A DNA stretch of 64,000 bases from Roseibium suaedae. GTDB taxonomy: Bacteria > Pseudomonadota > Alphaproteobacteria > Rhizobiales > Stappiaceae. The stretch is from assembly GCF_900142725.1 (NCBI RefSeq), contig NZ_FRBW01000002.1:248001-312000 (forward strand). Reading direction: 5' to 3'. Both the position numbers and the translations under genes were made by a program. Below are positions 17,727 to 27,763 of this stretch, one piece after another. How positions within the stretch are numbered: position 1 is the first letter of the stretch; each line of letters begins with the position of its first letter. The notes under the pieces were generated by a model, which saw only the letters and a program-made list of their open reading frames with translations, was not told the origin of the DNA and did not search any database.

Positions 17727-17780
17727 TTGTATGACGTCTGACCGCCCAGCGGTTTCCCACCGGGCGTTTCTCGTTCTGGC

Positions 17781-20159
17781 TTACTTCTTCAGATCCACGA
17801 CCACCTTTTCCAAAGTGCCCTCGAAATCGAAGGGGGCGTTGTAGTCGGTTGTTACGGCCGTTCCCGTGTCCGTTCCCACATCCTGGTTTTCCGACAGCGA
17901 ATATTTGAACGGCGTGGTCCGCTCGATCATGCCAGACCCGACCGGCTTGCCGTCCACGGCAAGAGACACCGTGCCGCTCTTGCCCATTTCCGAGCCGCCG
18001 TCATAGGTGAAGTCCATCTTCAGCTCGCGCTCTCCGGCCGGAACGGCGCTCTCGCTTTCAACGGAATAGACCGCGACGTCGATGAAGTTGTGAGCGACCT
18101 TGAGCCTGCCGTCCTTCAGATAGAAGGCCCAGCCGCCCGTGTTGCCGCCCTGGGTGAAGATCATGCCATTGGCCTTGTCTTCGATCTTCACCTTGGCGGT
18201 GACACTGAAAGACTTGTTCTTCAGGTCAGGCGCTGAAGATTCCGGCAGACCGGCCAGAATGCCCGCATAGGTGAAGCTCGTCCGGTTGCCCGCAAGATTT
18301 GGCTTGCCGGTTTCCTCCGCACTGAAGCGTTCTGCTCCACGCCAATCGAGCGGTAGAGCCTTGTTGGCGGAAGCCTCCGCCCACCAGAGCGCCTTCAATT
18401 CCTCCAGCTTTTCCGGGTTGGCTGCCGCAATGTCCTTGGCCTGACTGAAGTCCTCATCAAGATTGTAGAGTTCCCACTTAGCTGTCATCGGATCGAAGGC
18501 ACCGCGCACCGGATCCCAGGGCTCGAAGGCAAGGGATGCGGCCCACCAGCCGTCCTTGTACATGCCCCGGTTCACGACCATCTCGAAATACTGGCTGGTG
18601 CGCACTTCCTCTGCCTTGGCATCCTCCAGCGTGTTCAGGAAGCTCTTGCCCTGGATCGGCGTCTGGGCCGTACCGTTAACGCTGCGCGGTTCCGGAATGT
18701 GAGCAGCCTCCAGGATGGTCGGTGCAATGTCGATCACATGCAGGAACTGGGTGCGGGTCTCGCCGCCCTTGGCCTGACGGGCCGGCCACTTGACGATCAT
18801 CGGATTGCGGACACCGCCAAGGTGGCTCGCCACCTGCTTGGTCCACTGGAAGGGAGAATCGACGGCCCAGGCCCATCCCGCCGGGAAATGATTGAAATGC
18901 AGCTCGGTACCGATCTCGTCGATCCGGTCGAGCATGTCTTCCGTCTTCATCAGATAGGCATTGAAGAAGGCATTTTCGTTGAGCGTGCCGTCAAAGCCGC
19001 CCTCCGCAGACGCACCATTGTCGCCGACGATGTAGATGATCATGGTGTTGTCGGCATCCGGCAGGCTTGCCACATAATCCAGGACCCGGCCGACCTCCTG
19101 ATCGACCTGATAGCCATAGGCCGCAAACACTTCCATCATCCGGCTGTAGAGCCGCTTCTGGTCGTCGCTCAGGCTGTCCCAGGCGGGCAGGCTCGACGGG
19201 CGGGACGTCAGCTCGGTGTTGGCCGGAATGATCCCCCGCTCCTTCTGGCGCTCAAATGTCTGCTCGCGATAGACATCCCACCCCATGTCGAACTTTCCCT
19301 TGAACTGGTCGATCAGCTCTTTCGGGGCCTGATGGGGAGCATGGGTCGCAGCAGGTGCCAGATAGGCGAACCAGGGCTTTTCCGGCTGAACGGCTTCAAG
19401 TTTCTGCAACCAGCTGATGGTGTGATCGGCCAGATCGGTGCTGAGATAGTAGCCTTCAGTCTCGGGGGTTCCGATCGGCGTCTGGTTCTCGAACAGATAG
19501 GGACGGATCTGGTTGGTGTCGCCGGCCATGAAGCCATAGAAATAGTCAAATCCGAGCCCGTTGGGCCAACGGTCAAACGGGCCCATCACGCTGGTTTCAT
19601 AGATCGGGGTATTGTGGTTCTTGCCGATCCAGGCCGTGACATAGCCATTCTGGCGCAGGATCTCCGCAACGGACGCCGTCTCCTTGGGAATGATGCCCGT
19701 ATAACCATCATAGCCGGTGGCAAGCTCGGTGATCACGCCCGTGCCCGCCACATTGTGATTGCGGCCGGTCAGGAGAGCGGCGCGGGTCGGAGAACAAAGC
19801 GCGGTGGTGTGGAAGCGAGTGAAGGTCAGGCCTTCGGATGCAAGTGCATCCATCGCCGGCGACGGTACCCCGCCCCCTGTGACATCAAACTGACCGAAGC
19901 CGACATCATCCAGCAGGATCAGCAGCACATTCGGAGCGCCCTCCGGTGCGGTAACGGGTGACGGGAACTGAGCAGGATCGGAATTGAGATAGGTGGTGCC
20001 CACATTGCCGCGGAATTTCTGTTTCGCATAGGGCAAGGTCACCTGCCCTGCCTCGGCCCCAAGGGGCAGTGCCTGCGCTGCAACCTCTGAAGGATAGCCC
20101 AGCGACACCGCAATAAGCGGCACGGCCAGGAGACTGGGAAATAGTGCTGAATATTTCAT
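17781..20159 (-). CDS. Arylsulfatase, exported
   Basis: The 792-residue sulfatase has an N-terminal signal peptide (residues 1-28). The metal-binding pair D84-D85 lies in ILLDDVGFGQFD. The modification motif C122-S-P-T-R identifies a type I sulfatase whose cysteine must be converted to formylglycine. The sulfatase domain runs to about residue 560. A C-terminal beta-rich domain of about 200 residues follows (FSVTAKVKIED to VVVDLKK), as in PAtsA-like enzymes. It would release sulfate from organic esters in the periplasm. No formylglycine-generating enzyme gene is seen in the window. Transcribed alone. Confidence 0.93.
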   Translation of the reverse strand: MKYSALFPSLLAVPLIAVSLGYPSEVAAQALPLGAEAGQVTLPYAKQKFRGNVGTTYLNSDPAQFPSPVTAPEGAPNVLLILLDDVGFGQFDVTGGGVPSPAMDALASEGLTFTRFHTTALCSPTRAALLTGRNHNVAGTGVITELATGYDGYTGIIPKETASVAEILRQNGYVTAWIGKNHNTPIYETSVMGPFDRWPNGLGFDYFYGFMAGDTNQIRPYLFENQTPIGTPETEGYYLSTDLADHTISWLQKLEAVQPEKPWFAYLAPAATHAPHQAPKELIDQFKGKFDMGWDVYREQTFERQKERGIIPANTELTSRPSSLPAWDSLSDDQKRLYSRMMEVFAAYGYQVDQEVGRVLDYVASLPDADNTMIIYIVGDNGASAEGGFDGTLNENAFFNAYLMKTEDMLDRIDEIGTELHFNHFPAGWAWAVDSPFQWTKQVASHLGGVRNPMIVKWPARQAKGGETRTQFLHVIDIAPTILEAAHIPEPRSVNGTAQTPIQGKSFLNTLEDAKAEEVRTSQYFEMVVNRGMYKDGWWAASLAFEPWDPVRGAFDPMTAKWELYNLDEDFSQAKDIAAANPEKLEELKALWWAEASANKALPLDWRGAERFSAEETGKPNLAGNRTSFTYAGILAGLPESSAPDLKNKSFSVTAKVKIEDKANGMIFTQGGNTGGWAFYLKDGRLKVAHNFIDVAVYSVESESAVPAGERELKMDFTYDGGSEMGKSGTVSLAVDGKPVGSGMIERTTPFKYSLSENQDVGTDTGTAVTTDYNAPFDFEGTLEKVVVDLKK

Positions 20160-20493
20160 CGGCTCACTCCAGAGGTCTCAAATATCAAAAAATCCTGTCT
20201 TGCAGCCCTTCCGCAAATTGCCGGACCTGAGGCGTCTTTTTCAGCCTCAGCATTCCCGGTTCATTCCCTCCCAACCTGCTTCCCGCATGGAACTCCAACG
20301 CCGCATGTGCAACAGGCATGCGTCCATCAGGCAGGCCCCAAACTGACAGATGTGTCATCCGGACTTTCTGCAGGTCATCTCTCAGGCGTGCAGAGCCATC
20401 CTTCGCTCAATCCCATTCACGCAACCTGAAGAGGCGCACACAAATTATACTCGCATTTTATGAAATGAACACGCCCCACCTTGCCCCAGAATC
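20160..20493. other. Intergenic region, nothing recognised
   Basis: About 330 bases lie between the sulfatase start and the clpA terminator. They presumably hold the sulfatase promoter. I see no repeat, RNA gene or convincing reading frame. Confidence 0.6.
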
Positions 20494-20520
20494 AAAACGG
20501 GCACCCGATGGGTGCCCGTT
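20494..20520 (-). terminator. Intrinsic terminator of clpS-clpA
   Basis: AACGGGCACCC / GGGTGCCCGTT hairpin with a short loop, followed on the minus strand by a T run, about 20 bases after the clpA stop. Confidence 0.9.
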
Positions 20521-20542
20521 GATCTTCACAAAGGACGAGAGG

Positions 20543-22990
20543 TCAGCTCGTCAGAGGAACCTTGGGAACGAGGCTTTTCTTGGCGCCGCCGCTCTTGCCC
20601 TCGGACTTCGGTTCAGCCTTGGTCTCGGCAGCCTTGGCAGAAGCAGGCTTGCGCTTGCGCTTCGGCTTGGCCTTAGAGGCAGCCGCCTTCGGCGGAGCGG
20701 AGGGCTTGCGCTCCTCGACCGTTTCCAGAAGCAGTCCGGCATGATCCTCGGAGACAGAGACCTTGACCGTGCCGCCCTTCTGCAGCTTGCCGAAGAGCAC
20801 CTCGTCGGCGAGCGGCCGCTTGATGTGCTCCTGAATGACCCGGCCAAGCGGTCGGGCCCCCATCTGGCTGTCATAGCCCTTGTCGGCCAGCCACTCGGTG
20901 GCGTCGTCCGTCAGTTCAAAGGTCACGCCGCGATCGGCCAGCTGGGCTTCAAGCTGCATGACGAACTTCTGAACCACCTTGTAGACCACTTCCTTCGGCA
21001 GGTTTGCGAAGGGAATAATGGCGTCGAGACGGTTGCGGAATTCCGGCGTGAACAGCTTGTTGATCGCCTCCGCATCATCCCCTTCCCGCTGAGCGCGGTT
21101 GAAGCCCACCGGAGCCTTGGCCATATCGGCTGCGCCCGCATTGGTGGTCATGATCAGAATGACATTGCGGAAATCAACCTGCTTGCCGTTGTGATCGGTC
21201 AGCTTGCCGTGGTCCATCACCTGCAGAAGGATGTTGAAGAGGTCCGGATGGGCCTTTTCGATTTCATCCAGCAACAGCACGCAATGAGGATGCTGGTCGA
21301 CGCCATCGGTCAGAAGACCGCCCTGGTCGAAGCCGACATAGCCCGGAGGTGCGCCGATGAGGCGGGACACGGTGTGCCGCTCCATGTATTCGGACATGTC
21401 GAAGCGGATCAGCTCCACCCCAAGCGAGGAGGCAAGCTGGCGGGCCACTTCGGTCTTGCCTACACCGGTCGGGCCGGAGAACAGGTAGCTGCCAATCGGC
21501 TTGTCCGGCTCACGCAGGCCCGCACGGGCGAGCTTGATGGCGGAAGACAGGGTCTCGATCGCAAGATCCTGGCCATAGACAACCCGCTTCAGATCAACGG
21601 CAAGGCCGGAGAGAACCTCCGCATCATCCTTGGACACGCTCTTCGGCGGAATGCGGGCCATGGTCGCGATGGTTGCCTCGATTTCCTTGACGCCGATGGT
21701 CTTGCGGCGGCGGGATTCGGGCAGAAGCATCTGGCTCGCACCGGTTTCATCCAGCACGTCGATGGCTTTGTCCGGCAGCTTGCGGTCACCAATGTACTTG
21801 GCCGACAGCTCGACAGCCGTCTTGATCGCATCGTTGGTGTAACGGACCTTGTGGAAGTCTTCGAAATACGGCTTCAGCCCGGACAGGATCGCAATGGCAT
21901 CTTCGACGGAAGGTTCGTTGACGTCGATCTTCTGGAAGCGGCGCACCAGAGCGCGGTCCTTCTCGAAGAACTGACGGTACTCCTTGTAGGTCGTCGAGCC
22001 GATGCAGCGGATCGCGCCGGAGGCAAGAGCCGGCTTCAAGAGATTGGATGCATCCATGGCACCGCCCGAAGTTGCCCCCGCGCCGATCACCGTATGGATC
22101 TCGTCGATGAACATCACCGCGCCGGGATATTCCTCAACTTCCTTCATCACCTGCTTCAGGCGTTCTTCGAAATCGCCGCGATAGCGGGTGCCTGCGAGCA
22201 GCGCGCCCATATCGAGGGAGAAGATGGTTGCATCGCGCAGCACCTCAGGCACGTCACCGGAAACGATCCGGTGCGCAAGCCCTTCGGCGATTGCCGTCTT
22301 GCCGACGCCAGGATCCCCCACGAAAAGCGGGTTGTTCTTGGACCGGCGGCAGAGGATCTGGATCGTGCGCGAAATCTCGCTGTCACGGCCGATCAGCGGA
22401 TCGATCTTGCCCTTGCCGGCTTTCTCGTTGAGGTTGACGCAATAGGCTTCCAGAGCATCGGTCTTGGCCTTCGGCTTCGGATCCTTGGCGGCGGTTTCGA
22501 CCTGCTCTTCTTCCTCGGCGCCCTCGACCGGGCGGCCTTCGGACATGCCGGGCCGCTTGGCGATGCCATGGGAGATGTAGTTGACCGCGTCGTAACGGGT
22601 CATGTCCTGATCCTGCAGGAAATAGGCCGCATGGCTTTCCCGCTCGGCAAAGATGGCGACGAGGACATTCGCGCCCGTCACTTCTTCCCGGCCCGAGGAC
22701 TGGACGTGAATCACGGCCCGCTGGATGACGCGCTGGAACCCTGCGGTCGGCTTTGAATCCTCATCGCCGTCCGTCACAAGGTTTTCAAGTTCGGTCTCTA
22801 TATAGTCGACCAGGCTGCGCCGGATGGCATCCATATCGACGTTGCAGGCCCGCATGACTGCGGCTGCATCCTGGTCGTCCAGCAAGGCGAGCAGGAGGTG
22901 TTCGAGGGTGGCGTATTCCTGCTGCCGCTCATTGGCATAGGCAAGAGCCTGGTGCAGGGCTTTTTCAAGGCTACGGGAAAATGACGGCAC
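20543..22990 (-). CDS. clpA: ATP-dependent Clp protease ATP-binding subunit ClpA
   Basis: The 815-residue AAA+ unfoldase has an N-terminal repeat domain (residues 1-145), a first ATPase module (GDPGVGKT Walker A, arginine-rich sensor region) and a second module ([17 protein letters not shown]). A C-terminal lid follows. The last roughly 55 residues are a Lys/Ala/Pro-rich tail that extends beyond E. coli ClpA. It works with ClpP and takes N-end-rule substrates from ClpS, encoded just upstream in the same unit (12 bases apart). Confidence 0.97.
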   Translation of the reverse strand: MPSFSRSLEKALHQALAYANERQQEYATLEHLLLALLDDQDAAAVMRACNVDMDAIRRSLVDYIETELENLVTDGDEDSKPTAGFQRVIQRAVIHVQSSGREEVTGANVLVAIFAERESHAAYFLQDQDMTRYDAVNYISHGIAKRPGMSEGRPVEGAEEEEQVETAAKDPKPKAKTDALEAYCVNLNEKAGKGKIDPLIGRDSEISRTIQILCRRSKNNPLFVGDPGVGKTAIAEGLAHRIVSGDVPEVLRDATIFSLDMGALLAGTRYRGDFEERLKQVMKEVEEYPGAVMFIDEIHTVIGAGATSGGAMDASNLLKPALASGAIRCIGSTTYKEYRQFFEKDRALVRRFQKIDVNEPSVEDAIAILSGLKPYFEDFHKVRYTNDAIKTAVELSAKYIGDRKLPDKAIDVLDETGASQMLLPESRRRKTIGVKEIEATIATMARIPPKSVSKDDAEVLSGLAVDLKRVVYGQDLAIETLSSAIKLARAGLREPDKPIGSYLFSGPTGVGKTEVARQLASSLGVELIRFDMSEYMERHTVSRLIGAPPGYVGFDQGGLLTDGVDQHPHCVLLLDEIEKAHPDLFNILLQVMDHGKLTDHNGKQVDFRNVILIMTTNAGAADMAKAPVGFNRAQREGDDAEAINKLFTPEFRNRLDAIIPFANLPKEVVYKVVQKFVMQLEAQLADRGVTFELTDDATEWLADKGYDSQMGARPLGRVIQEHIKRPLADEVLFGKLQKGGTVKVSVSEDHAGLLLETVEERKPSAPPKAAASKAKPKRKRKPASAKAAETKAEPKSEGKSGGAKKSLVPKVPLTS

Positions 22991-23002
22991 TTTAGCTATC
23001 CC

Positions 23003-23347
23003 TCACTTTTTCTCCATAACGCACTGCAACGGATGTTGGTGCTTACGGGCGAAATCCATGACCTGCGTCACTTTCGTTTCGGCGACTTCGTAGGAATAAA
23101 CCCCACATTCGCCGACACCGTGGTGGTGCACATGAAGCATGATCCGTGTCGCCTCTTCCCTATTCTTCTGGAAGAAACTTTCCACGACATGAATCACGAA
23201 CTCCATTGGAGTGTAGTCGTCATTCAGGAGCAGCACCCGGTACATACTCGGACGCTTGGCCACAGTCCTGGTTCTGGTGACGACAACCGTTCCGGTGTCA
23301 CCGCCGCCATCCTCAAAATCTGCCCCGCCTGCCATGTCTCTGCCCAT
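23003..23347 (-). CDS. clpS: ClpS adaptor protein
   Basis: The 114-residue adaptor delivers N-degron proteins to ClpA. The core has [17 protein letters not shown] (substrate pocket NDDYT and Met), [13 protein letters not shown] and the helix [15 protein letters not shown]. The N-terminal 35 residues are flexible and Gly/Thr-rich. It forms an operon with clpA. Confidence 0.97.
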   Translation of the reverse strand: MGRDMAGGADFEDGGGDTGTVVVTRTRTVAKRPSMYRVLLLNDDYTPMEFVIHVVESFFQKNREEATRIMLHVHHHGVGECGVYSYEVAETKVTQVMDFARKHQHPLQCVMEKK

Positions 23348-23658
23348 GAATCCTCGAATTTACCACCGCGGTCAGTCTATCAACGCAACGGTGCGAGTAA
23401 AGACCCCAAGCCGGGCTTCACCCGGAAATGAACGCCTAGCAAGAACCAAGTCTTAATGGGGGCTGGACGCCATTGCGTGTTGCGACCGGTCGAAAAGGCA
23501 TCCACCTGCCGCCTGGACAGGTTTCTTCCCGTGACATTAACGAATGTAGGTGCCCGCAGCGCGGATAAAACCCCTCGCCTCACATTCTTTGCAAATGGCA
23601 GTGTCAGGCAGCAGGACGGCAGTTTGGCTGGCGGAAGAAGCATGCGCCGCCGGAAACG
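23348..23658. other. Upstream region of clpS, nothing recognised
   Basis: About 310 bases separate the clpS start and the phasin terminator. The clpS promoter should be here, but I could not assign convincing -35/-10 boxes. No repeat or RNA gene seen. Confidence 0.55.
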
Positions 23659-23684
23659 AAAAGACCCGGCACGAGGCCGGGTCC
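23659..23684 (-). terminator. Intrinsic terminator of the phasin gene
   Basis: GACCCGGC / GCCGGGTC hairpin with an ACGAG-type loop. Its minus-strand product ends in TTTT, about 45 bases past the phasin stop. Confidence 0.88.
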
Positions 23685-23725
23685 CTGAAAACTCTGAGGA
23701 TCACGGCGCGAAGGCGCCAGCGATC

Positions 23726-24058
23726 TTACTTGCCCATCTTGGACATGATGCCTTCGTAAGGCTTGTAAGCGTCCTTGGACAGCTCGGTGTACATTTCGCC
23801 GAGCTTGGTCATTTCACCGACAAGACCTTCATAAGCGGACTTGAAGTAGTCGGACTGGACTTCGAAAGCCTTTTCGATGGACTTGGAGGAAACGACCTTT
23901 TCCATGGCAGCGGTGCTGTCCTCGAAAGACTTCTTCTGGAAATCAGCGACTTCGGCAGCGATTGCCTGGAAGCCCTTGGACATGGTGCCGAAGGAGGCCA
24001 TGGCAACGTCCATGTTTTCCTTACCCATCTTCTGCAGATCTTCGAAATTGTTCAGCAT
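23726..24058 (-). CDS. Phasin family protein
   Basis: The 110-residue, all-helical protein (MLNNFEDLQKMGKENMDVAM onward) has the phasin_2 arrangement of amphipathic helices, rich in Lys, Glu, Ala and Ser with no cysteine. Phasins coat polyhydroxyalkanoate granules; short ones of this type are also abundant in species with little PHA. It is transcribed alone from the AT-rich region upstream and closed by a terminator, as expected for a highly expressed protein. Confidence 0.88.
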   Translation of the reverse strand: MLNNFEDLQKMGKENMDVAMASFGTMSKGFQAIAAEVADFQKKSFEDSTAAMEKVVSSKSIEKAFEVQSDYFKSAYEGLVGEMTKLGEMYTELSKDAYKPYEGIMSKMGK

Positions 24059-24600
24059 TTCCTAGCCCTTTCGTTAAACCCGGGCGCCCGTGCCCTGCTG
24101 CGCCCTCTACAGAAGAGTCGACACGTCCCAGACCACACCGTCACCTGACCTTACGGGACGCAGTGTATGCGCCGCACAATTTCTGTCAATGAATTTTTGC
24201 AGTGCAATATGAGCACCCGAACCCGCCCTCTTCACCACAACCTTGCGAGAAGGGAGAAACATCCCGAGGCAGGAATTGAAATCAATTTGATTAAAAAGAT
24301 AATTTTTTACGCGATAGCACTAAGACAAAGAGCGGCAGTTTAATCAATCATAAACCATGAAATTCGTATAAAATTTTAATAAATTCGTTAGTTACTTGAT
24401 TTAATAGAAAATTTACTTGTTAACGATCCATTAATACTAATCCACAGCTAATTTTTTTGACGAAAAGACCCCCACTCCTTTACACATTCGTAACCGCGTT
24501 TCTATCAGATTGGTAATCACCAAAGCGCGGCATCCGGTCGATTTGTGTCTGACACGGTCGATTAAGTCCGGTCCGCCATACTGTCCTTTCATGCCCCAGA
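24059..24600. other. AT-rich intergenic region between the phasin and DD-carboxypeptidase genes
   Basis: Over 500 bases without a gene. From about 24275 to 24460 the sequence is markedly AT-rich (runs such as AATTTTTTA, AAATTTTAATAAATT), unlike the rest of the window. It is probably a double promoter region for the two divergent genes. A CtrA-like box lies at 24420. Confidence 0.65.
24420..24434. promoter_or_regulatory. Candidate CtrA box
   Basis: TTAA-CGATCCA-TTAA matches the full CtrA consensus TTAA-N7-TTAA of alphaproteobacteria. It lies 167 bases before the D-alanyl-D-alanine carboxypeptidase start. Chance occurrence is more likely in such AT-rich sequence, so this is tentative. Confidence 0.4.
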
Positions 24601-26193
24601 ATGGGATTGGCAACTGTGTTTCGTATGCGTCTGGTTCGCACATTCAGAATCTTCGGCCAGGTGGCTAAGGCCGCCGCAGTCGCGGGTCTGATCGTAAGCT
24701 CGGCGGCACCCGCCGTCGCAAACAGCAAATATGCCGGTATCGTCGTCGATGCCAAAACCGGCAAGACGCTTTACTCCAGCTCAGCCGACGAGTTGCGGTA
24801 TCCTGCGTCCCTGACCAAGATCATGACGCTCTATATCGTGTTCGAGGAGCTGGAAGCAGGGCGTCTGAAGCTGAATTCCGACCTCAAGGTCTCGGCCTAT
24901 GCGGCGGCACGTCCGCCCACGAAGCTTGGCCTGAAGCCTGGCTCCTCCCTGAAGGTGCAGGATGCGATTCTTGGTCTGGTGACCAAGTCCGCAAACGACG
25001 CAGCTGCCGTGATCGCCGAAAACCTCGGCGGGTCCGAAGCCCGGTTTGCAGAACGCATGACCCGCACCGCCCGCCAGCTCGGCATGTCCAAGACGACCTT
25101 CCGCAACCCGCATGGTCTGCCGGACAGCCGTCAGCGGACCACTGCACGGGACATGGCAACCCTTGGCCGCGCCATTCAGGAACGGTTCCCGAAATATTAT
25201 TCGTTCTTCCAGACCCGGTCCTTCACCTACAAGGGCCGCACCCACGGCAACCACAACAAGCTGCTGGGCCGCGTGAAGGGCGTTGACGGGATCAAGACCG
25301 GCTACACCAACGCATCGGGCTTCAACCTGGTCACCTCCGTTCACCGCGATGGCCGTTATGTCGTGGCCGTGGTCCTCGGTGGCTCGACCGGCCGTGCCCG
25401 TGATGCCCAGATGGTAAAGCTCCTCAACGAATATCTGCCCAAGGCCTCCACGGGTGCCAGAACCGCTCCTGCCCTGGTCTCCGCCCCGGTCGCAGCTGCG
25501 CCGTCCCTGGCGATGGCCAACGCTCCGGTGCCGACCTTCAAGCCGATGGACGAACCGGAAGCTCCCGAAGCAACCGGCGCGCCGATGGTGCTTGCCCTTG
25601 CCAAGCCTGACCTTCCCGGCCAGCGCGAAGATCCGGCAGCCCTCGTGACCGGCAGCATTCCGGTTCCGCCGAAGATGGTTCAGTCCCGCATGTCTGCCGT
25701 CTTCGAGGAAGTCAGCCAGACCACGGAAGTCCAGCCGGTGCCGAAGCAGTATGCGGACGCCAATGTGGTGGGCATCGATGGCCAGGCCATGCCGAAGGGC
25801 TTGATCCCGACGCCGGCAGCAGCTCCGGCCACGACCCAGGTTGCTTCTCTGGCACCGATTGCTCCGGCCGCTCCCCTGGCCAAGCATGAACTGACCGAAG
25901 ACAGCACCACCGATACGGTCGCGACCAATGACGCTCCGGATCAGGATCCGAGCTGGCAGGTTCAGATCGCAGCGGCAGAAAGCGAAAGCGGCGCTCTGGA
26001 AATGCTTGAAAAGGCTCGCACCAAGGTCGGCAAGGATCTGCACCGCAAGGCTCCCTATACGGAGCCGGTCAACTCCAACGGCCAGACCCTCTACCGGGCC
26101 CGCTTCGTCGGCTTCGAAACCAAGACTGCTGCTCTCCAGGCCTGCAAAAGCCTGAAGCGCGCGAAGTTCTCTTGCTATGCCATCTACCAGTAA
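24601..26193 (+). CDS. D-alanyl-D-alanine carboxypeptidase with C-terminal SPOR domain
   Basis: The 530-residue penicillin-binding protein (DacA/DacF group) removes the terminal D-Ala of peptidoglycan peptides. It has an N-terminal signal sequence (to about residue 40). Catalytic motifs are S70-L-T-K73, S130-A-N132 and K232-T-G234. A Pro/Ala-rich linker (about 275-445) follows, then a SPOR domain (about 449-530) that binds denuded glycan strands at the septum. This fits a role in cell division or septal wall maturation, supported by the possible CtrA box upstream. It converges on the J-protein gene with a 16-base gap. Confidence 0.94.
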   Translation: MGLATVFRMRLVRTFRIFGQVAKAAAVAGLIVSSAAPAVANSKYAGIVVDAKTGKTLYSSSADELRYPASLTKIMTLYIVFEELEAGRLKLNSDLKVSAYAAARPPTKLGLKPGSSLKVQDAILGLVTKSANDAAAVIAENLGGSEARFAERMTRTARQLGMSKTTFRNPHGLPDSRQRTTARDMATLGRAIQERFPKYYSFFQTRSFTYKGRTHGNHNKLLGRVKGVDGIKTGYTNASGFNLVTSVHRDGRYVVAVVLGGSTGRARDAQMVKLLNEYLPKASTGARTAPALVSAPVAAAPSLAMANAPVPTFKPMDEPEAPEATGAPMVLALAKPDLPGQREDPAALVTGSIPVPPKMVQSRMSAVFEEVSQTTEVQPVPKQYADANVVGIDGQAMPKGLIPTPAAAPATTQVASLAPIAPAAPLAKHELTEDSTTDTVATNDAPDQDPSWQVQIAAAESESGALEMLEKARTKVGKDLHRKAPYTEPVNSNGQTLYRARFVGFETKTAALQACKSLKRAKFSCYAIYQ

Positions 26194-26209
26194 CGTGTAA
26201 CGGGTGTCA

Positions 26210-26923
26210 TCAATGTCTTCTGAGAAGCCTGTCCTTAGCCTCGTTGATCTGAGCAGCCAGGAAAGCGGTGCCACCCTGATCCGGGTGGAAGCGCTTCATG
26301 AGGCGGCGGTGCGCCGCTCGAATTTCCGCGTCCCCGGCATTGGGCGCAAGCCCCAGGATCTGGTAGGCCTGCTCATCTGTCATGGCGCCCGAGCCCGCCG
26401 CGCTTCCATGCCGATCTGCTCGATCCGCCTGGAAGTCTTCACGCCAGCTGGCAAGCCGGCGGTCGAGGTAAGCTTCGACTAACTGACGGCTCTGGCCATC
26501 GGCAGCCGTTTCCTGCCACAACACCTGAAGCTCGGGGACCGACAGGCCCTCGAGCACCCGGCCCGAAAGGGTTCCGGAAAGCACCCTGCCCTTCATGGTT
26601 CCGCTGGCATGATCCAGCTCCATTTCAACCATGGCAGAGCGCACACGGGACGATTGGCCAGCCGAGGGCTTCGCCCGGCTCCCCCTCCTCCCGGATAACT
26701 TTCCCAATCCCCCGATCCCCAGCAATGACAGTCCGAAGGCCGCCGCCGGCACGGCAAGGGCGATCCGGCCGGTAAGGGCCAGAATGGCTGCGAGCGCCAG
26801 CAGCATCAGGCCGCCGCTCTTCTTGATCCTCCGGGCAAGATCAGCCGGATTGGCATTGGCAAAAAGCTGCCCGCCATAGAGAAGGAGCGCCAGAACCAGC
26901 GCGCCGGTTATCAGATACACCAT
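26210..26923 (-). CDS. Membrane-anchored J-domain protein
   Basis: The 237-residue protein has N-terminal membrane segments (about 3-20 and 38-72), a cytoplasmic linker with LVEAYLDRRLASW, and a C-terminal J domain (about 181-237) with intact H213-P214-D215. The J domain at the extreme C-terminus after membrane helices recalls the Tim14/Pam18 arrangement and other bacterial DnaJ-like membrane proteins. It presumably recruits DnaK to the membrane. It begins 4 bases after the stop of the VWA gene, so the two form an operon. Confidence 0.85.
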   Translation of the reverse strand: MVYLITGALVLALLLYGGQLFANANPADLARRIKKSGGLMLLALAAILALTGRIALAVPAAAFGLSLLGIGGLGKLSGRRGSRAKPSAGQSSRVRSAMVEMELDHASGTMKGRVLSGTLSGRVLEGLSVPELQVLWQETAADGQSRQLVEAYLDRRLASWREDFQADRADRHGSAAGSGAMTDEQAYQILGLAPNAGDAEIRAAHRRLMKRFHPDQGGTAFLAAQINEAKDRLLRRH

Positions 26924-26927
26924 CAGC

Positions 26928-27653
26928 CTATTTCATTTGTTGCAGCAGCAGGCGGGCACCGCCATCGCCTTGGGTTTCCAGACGCGCCAATGCGGATTTT
27001 CCGCCGCTCGCATAGACCGCAATAGCCTTCAGAAGGCTGGCCAGTTCGGCAGCGGACCCGGATGTGAAGGCGCAATAGGCACCGCCCGAGATCCGCGCGA
27101 TTTCCCGGAACGCTTCGGCGGCAACCGGATCATGCCCCTCCTGGAAGAGAAACACCGGCACGCCCTTCAATCCCAGTTCCCCTGCCCTTTGGCACAGGAG
27201 GTCGACATCTTCTTCCATGCAGTCGCCGACATAGACCAGCGCCGCAATACGGGCCTCGTCATTGGCGCTCAAGGCCGCTGACAGCACCTTGCGGATCTGG
27301 GTCCGGCCGCCCTGGCAGCGGATGCGGCCCATGACACCGGCCAGATCGCCGGGACTGGAAAACCAGCGGGACGCGCGGCATTCATCAAATCCACGGAAAT
27401 AAACCAGTTTGATCGACAGTCCGCCAACACCTTCCACGGCCTGAAACATGTCGCTCTGAATCTGGCAGGCGGCATCCCAGGTGGGCTGGCGGCTCATGGT
27501 GGCGTCCAGGGCGAAAACGAGGCGTCCCTGTGTCTCGCGTCCGGGAGACAAGACCGCAGCCTTCTTCAGAAACGCATCAATGTCCGACGCGGAGGAATTG
27601 CTCACCTCCATGTCCTGGTGCTTTCGTTCGTCCAGCGGCGGACGCGTGCCCAT
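26928..27653 (-). CDS. VWA-like domain protein
   Basis: The 241-residue soluble protein has a von Willebrand A-type fold. LVFALDATMSRQPTW carries a DxTxS MIDAS-like motif, FRGFDECRASRWF and GGRTQIRKVL follow, and AALVYVGDCMEEDVD supplies a later acidic cluster. The start at 27653 follows a good ribosome site (AGGGAG, 8 bases before ATG). It is co-transcribed with the membrane J-protein immediately downstream. VWA domains bind protein partners through a metal ion, so a client or adaptor role for the J-protein is a reasonable guess. Confidence 0.8.
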   Translation of the reverse strand: MGTRPPLDERKHQDMEVSNSSASDIDAFLKKAAVLSPGRETQGRLVFALDATMSRQPTWDAACQIQSDMFQAVEGVGGLSIKLVYFRGFDECRASRWFSSPGDLAGVMGRIRCQGGRTQIRKVLSAALSANDEARIAALVYVGDCMEEDVDLLCQRAGELGLKGVPVFLFQEGHDPVAAEAFREIARISGGAYCAFTSGSAAELASLLKAIAVYASGGKSALARLETQGDGGARLLLQQMK

Positions 27654-27763
27654 GAGAATCTCCCTGACGGCCAGACAATGGCTCGGAAAAACTTGGGCTT
27701 TCAGCACCCGCTTGGCAAGCACCCTTCGGCCGGGTTTATTGCCGCCCCGGTCAGACGGGCCAA

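Noticed and set aside
17752-17776. A terminator hairpin CGCCC / GGGCG before the sulfatase stop
   Set aside because: Only five base pairs with a long loop and a weak T run; not convincing by itself.
20318-22756. An 812-codon open frame on the plus strand
   Set aside because: It is antisense to clpA, has no family resemblance, and arises from the high GC content.
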